Shown piece after piece: positions 8,571 through 15,304 of a DNA stretch of 64,000 bases. The stretch's first letter is position 1. Each line of letters begins with the position of its first letter. A model generated the notes under the pieces. The model made no database searches. It saw only the letters and a list, made by a program, of their open reading frames with translations, and had not been told where the DNA came from. The position numbers and the translations under genes were made by a program. The stretch is from SIG299 sp051880375 (GTDB taxonomy: Bacteria; Bacillota; Clostridia; Lachnospirales; Lachnospiraceae), in contig JBJENV010000060.1 of NCBI GenBank assembly GCA_051880375.1, forward strand, positions 62,001 to 126,000, written 5' to 3'.

Positions 8571-9569
8571 ATGAAACATGTAATTATTATTGCTGAAGCT
8601 GGTGTGAACCATAATGGGAGCTTTGAACTTGCAAAGTCGATGGTTGATGCTGCAAAAGAAGCAGGAGTGGATTATGTAAAATTTCAAACATTTAATCCTA
8701 AAAAACTGGTTTCCAAATATGCTGAAAAAGCTGAGTATCAAAAGGAAACAACTGGATCAGATGAGACCCAGCTTCAGATGTTGCAGAAGCTTACATTGAC
8801 AGAGGAAAATTTCCTTTCATTGCGTGACTATTGCAGGAAAGTTGGCATTGGATTCATATCGACTCCATTTGATTTAGACAGTATTGCTTTTTTGGAAATC
8901 TTTGACATGGACTTCTGGAAAGTACCATCCGGTGAGGTAACTAACTTACCATATTTGGAGGCAATAGCCAGAACAAAAAGAAAAGTTGTTATGTCTACTG
9001 GAATGTGTGATATGAACGAAATCCAGGATGCGATAGAAGTATTGGAGAAAAACGGAACAACAGAGATAACTCTTCTACACTGCAACACACAATACCCGAC
9101 TCCATATGAGCACGTTAATCTAAGTGCTATGAATTCAATTAGGGACGCTCTGCATAAAGAAGTAGGGTACTCCGATCATACACAGGGTATAGAAGTTCCA
9201 ATTGCTGCTGTTGCGATGGGGGCTACTGTTATTGAAAAGCATTTCACTCTGGATAAAAATATGGAAGGACCTGATCATAAGGCCAGTCTGAATCCAATAG
9301 AGTTACAACAGATGGTCAAGGCTATTCGTAATATTGAACAGGCCATTGGAAACGGATTAAAGGAACCATCTTCTTCCGAAATGGCAAATAAGGCAGTAGC
9401 TAGAAAAAGCATTGTAGCCAGTAGAGATATTAAACAAGGAGAAGTATTCTCAGAAGAAAATCTTGCAACCAAACGACCTGGAACAGGAATTTCACCGATG
9501 AAGTGGTATGAAGTGATTGGAAAGGTTGCATCTAGAGATTTTTCCGAGGATGAAATAATAGAGCTATGA
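8571..9569 (+). CDS. legI: N,N'-diacetyllegionaminate synthase (NeuB family)
   Basis: The 332-residue protein has the two domains of sialic-acid synthases. The TIM barrel begins with IIAEAGVNHNGSFELAKSM and contains VKFQTFNPKKLVSKYA, STPFD, KVPSGEV and EKHFTLDKNMEGPDHKAS. The C-terminal antifreeze-like SAF domain (about 275-332) has RDIKQGEVFSEENLATKRPG. It condenses the hexose produced by LegG with phosphoenolpyruvate to form the nine-carbon sugar. The other genes of the operon point to legionaminate rather than sialic acid, since 4,6-dehydratase and aminotransferase steps would not be needed for sialate. The start is preceded by GGTGGTGAAGGA, and the last codons overlap legG in an ATGA junction. 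Confidence 0.92.
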   Translation: MKHVIIIAEAGVNHNGSFELAKSMVDAAKEAGVDYVKFQTFNPKKLVSKYAEKAEYQKETTGSDETQLQMLQKLTLTEENFLSLRDYCRKVGIGFISTPFDLDSIAFLEIFDMDFWKVPSGEVTNLPYLEAIARTKRKVVMSTGMCDMNEIQDAIEVLEKNGTTEITLLHCNTQYPTPYEHVNLSAMNSIRDALHKEVGYSDHTQGIEVPIAAVAMGATVIEKHFTLDKNMEGPDHKASLNPIELQQMVKAIRNIEQAIGNGLKEPSSSEMANKAVARKSIVASRDIKQGEVFSEENLATKRPGTGISPMKWYEVIGKVASRDFSEDEIIEL

Positions 9570-10732
9570 AAAAAATCGCGGTAGTAACTTCGACAAGAGC
9601 TGAATTTGGACTTTTGATGCCTGTAATTCAATCTCTTCGAGAGTACGAAAACAATGAACTTAAGATTGAAGTAGTAGTTACAGGAACGCATCTTTCAAAC
9701 GAATACGGACATACCATCGATGAAATATATCGAAATGGTATTCGTTTTGATGCAACTGTGGAAATACCTGTCGGCTCAAAAGATGCCGGTGATATCTCGC
9801 ATAACCAGGCTATAACCCTGGAAAAGTTCACTGAGCTTTTTATGGAGAAGAAATACAACGGTATTGTAATTCTTGGTGACAGGTATGAAATGCTATCAAT
9901 AGCCATTGCTGCTGGAAATACCCATACTCCAATTTTTCATCTTTGTGGAGGAGATACGACTGAAGGGGCATTAGATGAATGGATTCGCCATTCAATTACA
10001 AAGATGAGCTATCTCCATTTCCCTTCGAATGTGGAAAGCTATAGGAGAATTATTCAGCTAGGCGAGGATCCTGAGCGTGTTTTTAATTATGGTTCTACAA
10101 GCATAGACAACATCATGAAGCTGTCCAATATGCCAAAAGATGATGCCCTAAGAAGTATAGGGTTAGAAGAATGCAAGTATGCGGTTTGCACATATCATCC
10201 AGTTACGATGGATGCTGGCGATGTTGATGGATTGATTCACAATTTTCTTGAAGCAATAAAGCATACTCCAGAGATAGAATTCATTGTTACAAAATCAAAT
10301 GCTGACCAGGGTGGTGCACATATTAACGAATTACTTGATATGGCACAAGCAGATATTAAAAACCTTCACGTTTTTACATCGTTAGGTGTTATAAGATATC
10401 TTTCATTAATGAAATACGCAGAATTTGTGTTAGGCAATTCATCTAGTGGTATTGTTGAAACACCAGCGTTTGGAATACCTACCATCAATATTGGAGATAG
10501 GCAAAGAGGTCGTCTACAGTCGGAGAGTATTATTAACTGCTCCACTGATTATGAAGGCATAGAAGCTGCAATTCAAAAAGCAATGAGTTCTGAATTTAAG
10601 AAAACTTGTAAATCAGTGGTTAGTCCATATGGCGATGGCCATGCAGCAGAACGTATTGCAGCGAAGATTGTCGAAGTGGTTAGCGAAGATAAAATTGATT
10701 TAAAGAAGAAGTTCTTTAATATCGAGGTATAA
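9566..10732 (+). CDS. legG: Hydrolysing nucleotide-sugar 2-epimerase, LegG/NeuC type
   Basis: At 388 residues this is a GT-B-fold hydrolysing 2-epimerase. It releases the nucleotide and inverts C2 of the diacetamido sugar to give the 2,4-diacetamido-mannose-type substrate of LegI. Visible family features are VTSTRAEFGLLMPV at the start, VTGTHLSNEYGHTI, HLCGGDTTEGALDEWIRHSI, and LGNSSSGIVETPAFG followed by NIGDRQRGR near the C terminus, which contact the nucleotide. The first codon overlaps the legI stop (ATGA). Distinction from NeuC (UDP-GlcNAc) and PseG rests on the gene set around it. Confidence 0.9.
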   Translation: MKKIAVVTSTRAEFGLLMPVIQSLREYENNELKIEVVVTGTHLSNEYGHTIDEIYRNGIRFDATVEIPVGSKDAGDISHNQAITLEKFTELFMEKKYNGIVILGDRYEMLSIAIAAGNTHTPIFHLCGGDTTEGALDEWIRHSITKMSYLHFPSNVESYRRIIQLGEDPERVFNYGSTSIDNIMKLSNMPKDDALRSIGLEECKYAVCTYHPVTMDAGDVDGLIHNFLEAIKHTPEIEFIVTKSNADQGGAHINELLDMAQADIKNLHVFTSLGVIRYLSLMKYAEFVLGNSSSGIVETPAFGIPTINIGDRQRGRLQSESIINCSTDYEGIEAAIQKAMSSEFKKTCKSVVSPYGDGHAAERIAAKIVEVVSEDKIDLKKKFFNIEV

Positions 10733-10737
10733 ATAAG

Positions 10738-11421
10738 ATGAAGAATATTGCAATCATACCTGCAAGAAGTGGTTCTAAGGGTTTAAAAGATAAAAATATA
10801 AAAGAACTAAATGGAAAGCCATTGCTGGCATACAGTATAGATGCAGCCATATCATCTGACCTGTTTGAAGAAGTAATGGTTAGTACGGATAGCGAACTGT
10901 ATGCTAATGTGGCAAAGGAAAATGGCGCATCAGTTCCTTTCTTGAGGTCGGAAGAGCAAAGTGGTGACAATGCAGGAAGCTGGGGAGTTGTCGAAGAAGT
11001 ACTAAAAAAATACGAGACTCTCGGAGAAAAGTTTGATACTGTTTGTCTTTTACAGCCTACGTCACCATTGAGAAGAACGGAAGATATTTTGGCAGCTTAT
11101 GAATTGCTGAATGATAAAAATGCAGATGCAGTTACTTCAGTCTGTGAAGTTGACCATTCACCATTATGGACAATGACGCTTGATGAAACTCACTCACTAT
11201 GTGAGTTTAGAAAAAATCTTGTTAATGCTCCTCGTCAAAAACTGGGTCAATACTATAGGCTTAATGGTGCTATTTATATTAAACGAATCTGCTACGGTGA
11301 AAAGATTACCTTATTAGATGAAAAAGAATATGCAGTCATAATGGACCGTAGGAATAGTGTTGATATAGACACAATTGAGGACTTTGAGCTAGCGGAATGG
11401 TATATGAATAAGATGTGTTAA
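10738..11421 (+). CDS. legF: CMP-legionaminic acid synthetase (NeuA family)
   Basis: The 227-residue cytidylyltransferase begins AIIPARSGSKGLKDKNIKEL, the CTP-binding signature of NeuA/LegF/PseF enzymes. It continues with LLQPTSPLRRTEDI and ends with IDTIEDFELAEWY, which carries the metal-binding aspartates of the family. It activates legionaminic acid with CTP, the last step before transfer to a glycan or to a protein such as flagellin. It starts five bases after legG and is the last gene of the operon. No legionaminyl transferase is adjacent downstream; the IS66 zone follows. Confidence 0.9.
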   Translation: MKNIAIIPARSGSKGLKDKNIKELNGKPLLAYSIDAAISSDLFEEVMVSTDSELYANVAKENGASVPFLRSEEQSGDNAGSWGVVEEVLKKYETLGEKFDTVCLLQPTSPLRRTEDILAAYELLNDKNADAVTSVCEVDHSPLWTMTLDETHSLCEFRKNLVNAPRQKLGQYYRLNGAIYIKRICYGEKITLLDEKEYAVIMDRRNSVDIDTIEDFELAEWYMNKMC

Positions 11422-11526
11422 GTTGGTAATTTCCCTGTCAGTAACCTCCCGATTTTCGAGCATTTTTGTCATCCAATTTTCGCCACTACATTTCGTTTCT
11501 ACCAGAAAAGCCAAATTTCTAGTGAA

Positions 11527-11595
11527 AAGATAGGTGGGAGGCTAGGCATAGAAGGGTGAGGAGAAGTAATTTCCCACCACCTTGCCACCTATCTT
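11527..11595. other. 69-nt hairpin in the gap after legF
   Basis: The 241 bases between legF and the IS66 element hold no gene I can recognise. AAGATAGGTGG at 11527-11537 pairs perfectly with CCACCTATCTT at 11585-11595, and the inside can pair partly (GTGGGAG with TTCCCACCAC). A weak T-rich stretch follows the right arm, so it may act as the terminator of the leg operon, or it may be the relic of another small repeat. A possible promoter-like stretch further on could serve the IS, but I do not assign it. Confidence 0.45.
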
Positions 11596-11662
11596 CTTAT
11601 CTTGTATAATCCTGTCTTTGACAGTTATAAAACAAGAAAACTGCAGCAAACCCAGATTTTTC

Positions 11663-11682
11663 GTAAGCGCCTAATATAAGGG
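11663..11682. repeat. IS66 left terminal inverted repeat
   Basis: GTAAGCGCCTAATATAAGGG here is matched without mismatch by the reverse complement at 14331-14350. The base just outside on each side (C at 11662, G at 14351) and the next few also pair. Confidence 0.9.
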
Positions 11683-11783
11683 TGGCTGGCGCATACCACT
11701 TTTACCTGTCATAATAGTAGTAAAGCGTTTTACTACATTCTCAAATGAGAATAGAGCATTTTACTACATTATGGAGGTGTGCT

Positions 11784-12200
11784 ATGGCAAGAGCTATGTT
11801 CACGGATAATGAGTTGTTTCAACTCATTACCGAATGCCGCAGCAGCGGCTTATCCGATTTTCAGTGGTGCAGGGAACACGGAATTAAAAACAGTACTTTT
11901 TACGCCTGGATAGCCAGACTTAAAAAGAAAGGCACTTCGGTTCCTGAATCCTCAAGACACCAACATCCTGCTTCGCTGAAGAATGATGTCGTGAAAGTCG
12001 ATATAGTTCCGGATACTTATCCGGTTCATGAGAATACAATGGAGCAAAATACTCCATTATCTCAAAGTATGTCTGCATCCTGCAATCCGACGATTGAAAT
12101 ACTTTCCGGAAATCTCTGCATCCGTTTTACCAATGAGGTACACCCGGAACTTTTAGGAATCATTCTGACCAGTCTCGGAGGAAATGCCTATGGTAGGTGA
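11784..12200 (+). CDS. tnpA: IS66 accessory protein TnpA (helix-turn-helix)
   Basis: This protein of 138 residues begins MARAMFTDNELFQLITECRS and continues SGLSDFQWCREHGIKNSTFYAWIARLKKKG, the helix-turn-helix typical of the first IS66 protein (IS3/IS911-OrfA-like). The frame is open from 11745, but GGAGGT at 11773-11778 serves the ATG at 11784. The C-terminal half is variable. Its 3' end overlaps tnpB by 11 bases. In IS66 all three proteins are thought to be needed for transposition. Confidence 0.88.
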   Translation: MARAMFTDNELFQLITECRSSGLSDFQWCREHGIKNSTFYAWIARLKKKGTSVPESSRHQHPASLKNDVVKVDIVPDTYPVHENTMEQNTPLSQSMSASCNPTIEILSGNLCIRFTNEVHPELLGIILTSLGGNAYGR

Positions 12201-12534
12201 TATTTCCCGGGCAACGAATATTTACATTGTCTGTGGATACACAGATATGCGTAAATCCATTGACGGACTATGTGCAGTTGTAGTAGAACAACTAAAAATT
12301 GAAGTGGATTCCCGTTCCATCTACATCTTCTGTGGCAAGCGTTGTGACCGCATTAAGATTCTTTTAAAGGAAGCTGATGGATTTGTACTCCTTTATAAAA
12401 GACTACATGTAGTGCAGGGCAGGTATCGCTGGCCGAGGAATTCCAAAGAGGTAAAGCCTATCACCTGGAAGCAGTTTGACTGGCTTATGTCCGGGCTGGA
12501 TATAGAACAGCCAAAGGCATTAAAAATGTCATAA
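12190..12534 (+). CDS. tnpB: IS66 accessory protein TnpB (IS66 Orf2)
   Basis: The 114-residue protein (MVGDISRATNIYIVCGYTDMRKSIDGL...) has the complete IS66 Orf2 pattern, including FCGKRCDRIKILLKEADGFVLLYKRL and RYRWPRNSKEVKPITWKQFDWLMSGL. The ATG at 12184 is too close to GGAGG (12177-12181), so I chose the ATG at 12190, eight bases after it. The gene is intact. This is not the unrelated RNA-guided TnpB of IS200/IS605. Confidence 0.9.
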   Translation: MVGDISRATNIYIVCGYTDMRKSIDGLCAVVVEQLKIEVDSRSIYIFCGKRCDRIKILLKEADGFVLLYKRLHVVQGRYRWPRNSKEVKPITWKQFDWLMSGLDIEQPKALKMS

Positions 12535-12631
12535 GGAAGACCCGACAAAGTGCCTGAAACACTGAATTTTACTGGCTTTTTCGCTTGTTTTGTGGTATAC
12601 TTAAGGTAACAAAAACAACGGAGAAAACACA

Positions 12632-14271
12632 GTGAATTCGGATACCATTAACCTGCAGCTCATCGAGCTTAAGGATATGATAATACAACTGAACCAGACG
12701 ATTACGGCACAGAATGCCCTCATTCAGAAGTATCTGGAAGACATCGCAAAACGGGATGCCACCATCGCAGACCAGAAAGCATTGATTCAGTATCTGAATG
12801 ATAAGATTTACGGTACATCCAGCGAAAAAGGCCGTGTACCGGACGCAGGGCAGCTGTCTCTTTTTGACTTTTTAAATCCGGAGGGTCAGGAAGCTCCTGT
12901 TCTGGTTATTGAACCGGATCCGGAGGAGTTTATCCATGTCAGTGAGCATACCAAAAAACGTAAGGCAAAGCCTACAATAGAAGAACGTTTTTCTAATCTT
13001 CCAAAGAGAACGGTTGTTGTGGACTCTCTTTCGGAAGAAGACAGGCACTGCATTCAGTGTGGCACCGAAATGGTCGCTGTCGGTACCGAAGTCATTCGTA
13101 CAGAAATCGTTTATACTCCGGCTGCTTTGGAGCGTGTTGAGTATATCGCAACCACCTACGGATGTCCGAACTGCAAGGAAACAGAAGAACCATATTTATT
13201 AAGGATGAAGGCTGTGCCCCGGCACTGCTTCCGCCAGGCTATGTTTCAGAAAGTCTGGCAGCAAGTACCTTTTACCGCAAGTTTGCCCTGTCGGTTCCTT
13301 ACTACCGGCAGGAAACTGATTTTAAAGAGTTTGGCGTAGATATCCGGAGAGACACCATGGCCCACTGGGCTGTCCTGTGCCATGAAAAATATCTGAGACA
13401 TATGGTATCTTACTTTGAGCGGGAATTTAAAAAACGCAGGTTCATTATGATGGACGAAACACCGTTTCAGGTATTAAAGGAACCCGGGAAAAACCCACAA
13501 AGCAAGTCTTATATCTGGCTTGCCCGCACTGGGGAAGACGGACTTCCTCCGATTATTCTGTATCATTACTCCACAACCAGGAGTGGTGATGTGGCAACCC
13601 ACATCCTAAACGGAATGGATGACTTTTACTTTATGGCTGATGGTTATAATGGTTATAGCAAGGTAAAGGGAGGTAAGCGTTGTGTCTGCTTCGCCCATCT
13701 GCGCAGATATTTCCTTGATGCCATTCCAAAAGGTCAGGAAGGTGACTTTACCCTGCCTGCCGTCCAGGGCGTTCTCTACTGCAACAAGCTATTCGATTTT
13801 GAACGCAGGTACAGAGAAAAGGGTTATGATTACAAGAAACGCTATGTAAGGCGTCTGAAGGATGAAAAACCAGTCCTTGAGGCTTTCTTGTCGTGGATTG
13901 ATGAACAAAGCATGAGCGGAAGCAGTAAATGGAATACTGCATTAACATATGCACGTAACCGTAAAGCCGATTTAATGACTTATCTGGAGGATGGTCGTTG
14001 CAGTCTTAGTAATAATCTCAGCGAGAATGCCATCCGTCCGATTACCATTGGTCGTAAAAACTGGTTGTTCTGTGACAGTCAGGATGGTGCCTATGCCACA
14101 ATGACCATGTATACGATTTTTGAAATGGCCAAGCTTTATAACCTGAACCAGTACGAATATATGAAATATCTCTTGGAACAACGCCCGAGTGCAGACATGA
14201 CAGATGAAGAACTGTCAAGGCTTGCACCATGGAGTGAAACAGTCCAGAGTGTATGCGGAATAGCAAAGTAG
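12632..14271 (+). pseudogene. tnpC: IS66 transposase TnpC, split by a one-base deletion
   Basis: The first frame starts with GTG at 12632. It encodes the N-terminal coiled coil (about 1-60), a linker and the zinc-binding part (CIQCG... CPNCKETEEP), then runs out of frame to 13339. The second frame picks up at about 13190 as FIKDEGCAPALLPPGYVSESL and runs to 14271 with an intact DDE core: FIMMDETPFQVL, YFMADGYNGYSK and LSNNLSENAIRPITIGRKNWLF. Adding one T in the TTT run near 13194 would rejoin the frames. I know of no programmed frameshift in this gene family, so the copy is most likely inactive unless the base is a sequencing error. Confidence 0.88.
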
Positions 14272-14288
14272 AGTAAAATACTCCAATG

Positions 14289-14326
14289 TGTCGGGTTCTC
14301 CATGTGAGAGTCCGGCATGTTTTTTG
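14289..14326 (+). terminator. Terminator of the IS66 gene set
   Basis: TGTCGG at 14289-14294 and TCTC pair with GAGA and CCGGCA (ending at 14317), leaving a small internal GT/GT mismatch. TGTTTTTTGG follows. It lies between tnpC and the right inverted repeat, so it would keep transposase transcripts inside the element. Confidence 0.7.
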
Positions 14327-14330
14327 GATA

Positions 14331-14350
14331 CCCTTATATTAGGCGCTTAC
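14331..14350. repeat. IS66 right terminal inverted repeat
   Basis: This is the exact reverse complement of the left end at 11663-11682. It lies just after the terminator that follows tnpC, and immediately before the ribosome-binding site of the Rpn-like pseudogene. Confidence 0.9.
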
Positions 14351-14367
14351 GAAAGAAAGGATACGAT

Positions 14368-15074
14368 ATGACCGAAACGCATTATATCTTATTGACCGAT
14401 ATTCAGGCTGCCCCAATGCCTCCGGGCTATGCAACTGCCACCGGACCGATGCCGCATACCTTACGAAATGATTTAATGTTCCGTATTGTCTTTGAAGCCA
14501 ACCGGGACACCCTGAAGGCTTTATTGTGTTCACTACTTCATTTAGAGCCGAAGGAAATTACCTCAGTCGAAATCACCAATCCCATACGGCTTGGCGATTA
14601 TGTCGGTGAAAAGACCTATGTTCTTGATATCAACATACTGCTGAACCAAACGAAAAAGATTCATCTGGAACTGCAGGTACTCAGCCAGGACTTTTTGGAC
14701 GGAACGTTCCCTCTGTTATCTCTGCCGTAACTTTGACGACTTGAACGCCGGGGACGATTATGATGAAGTCAAACCCCTGATTCAGATTGACTACTGGGCG
14801 AAGCTCTTCAAAGCCACAACATGGGAGGAAAAGCCCTCTGCTCGCAGAGGCTCGCATTTTCACTGCGTGAAAACAAGGAGAACACAAAATGCTAACACAG
14901 GAACATATCAGTCTGCAATCTACCGCCGAAACCGTTTATCGCATGAATGCGGATGATTACGTCCGCGAAGAGTGCCGCGCACGTGAAGATAACCTCCGAC
15001 TTCAGCGCTCTATCCAGAAAAAGCATGAGCGTGAGCTGAAAAGGCCAGATTACGTGCAGAGCTGGAGTCTCTAA
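14368..15074 (+). pseudogene. Rpn family recombination-promoting nuclease/putative transposase, decayed
   Basis: The frame starts at ATG 14368 behind AGAAAGGA. It gives NDLMFRIVFEANRDTLKALL, SVEITNPIRLGDYVGEKTYVLDI and IHLELQVL, the PD-(D/E)XK core of the Rpn family. An extra T in the T run near 14693 throws the frame off; dropping it restores DFWTERSLCYLCRNFDDL. After KPLIQI the sequence jumps directly to DYWAKLFKATTWEE, whereas full-length relatives have a long segment between, so an internal deletion is inferred. About 57 bases with two hairpins then interrupt the gene (14831-14888). The C-terminal part resumes as MLTQEHISLQSTAETVYRMN...REECRARED. At least three lesions make it a pseudogene. 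Confidence 0.85.
14824..14891 (+). repeat. Hairpin-Shine-Dalgarno module, copy C
   Basis: Just after GGGAGGA inside the Rpn-like gene come CCTCTGCTCGCAGAGG (hairpin), then GCATTTTCACTGCGTGAAAA (hairpin), then CAAGGAG and a short spacer to an ATG. The same order occurs at 57389-57450 and, on the minus strand, at 41908-42010. Here it interrupts a coding sequence between the TTWEE and MLTQEH blocks, which indicates insertion of a discrete element rather than ordinary leader DNA. Confidence 0.6.
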
Positions 15075-15131
15075 GACATTGACAGTTTCTGAAAATTCTA
15101 TGCTTCATAGTTGAAGCAATATCAAAAAAGT

Positions 15132-15175
15132 CAGATAGGAAATTACGGGTTCATGGCATATCCTATCTGCCTTTT
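15132..15175 (+). terminator. Hairpin terminator after the Rpn-like pseudogene
   Basis: CAGATAGGA at 15132-15140 is perfectly complementary to TCCTATCTG at 15161-15169, with a 20-base loop, followed by CCTTTTCT. It separates the scar zone from the helicase promoter. Confidence 0.6.
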
Positions 15176-15215
15176 CTGTATCTATTATAGCATATCTCCC
15201 CCGAAAAATCCAGTC

Positions 15216-15244
15216 TTGTTATTCGCACCCTGAATCCGTATAAT
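15216..15244 (+). promoter_or_regulatory. Sigma-A-type promoter of the HelD-like gene
   Basis: TTGTTA at 15216-15221 and TATAAT at 15239-15244 are 17 bases apart. The gene starts at 15305. Confidence 0.7.
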
Positions 15245-15304
15245 TTGGGATACAATACGGCAAAATGGGAGAAGCTGTTCTTCTGAGGAAAGGGGAAGGT
15301 GCAT

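Larger units (their letters stand above)
11663..14350 (+). mobile_element. IS66-family insertion sequence with frameshifted transposase
   Basis: The element carries the three-gene set tnpA-tnpB-tnpC typical of IS66. Perfect inverted ends bound it: GTAAGCGCCTAATATAAGGG at 11663-11682 and its reverse complement at 14331-14350. The ends are GTAAGC...GCTTAC as usual for this family. The identity can be extended a few bases outward (TTTC/GAAA), so the exact tip is uncertain by about four bases. The eight flanking bases differ (GATTTTTC on the left, GAAAGAAA on the right), so no target duplication remains; either the insertion is old or flanking DNA has rearranged. TnpC is frameshifted, so the copy is probably not autonomous. 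Confidence 0.92.

Noticed and set aside
13162..13340. Programmed frameshift in IS66 tnpC
   Set aside because: No slippery heptamer or following structure is evident, and I know of no such mechanism in this gene family; a one-base loss is simpler.
11655..14358. Eight-base target duplication around the IS66 element
   Set aside because: GATTTTTC on the left and GAAAGAAA on the right do not match, even after shifting the boundary by a few bases.
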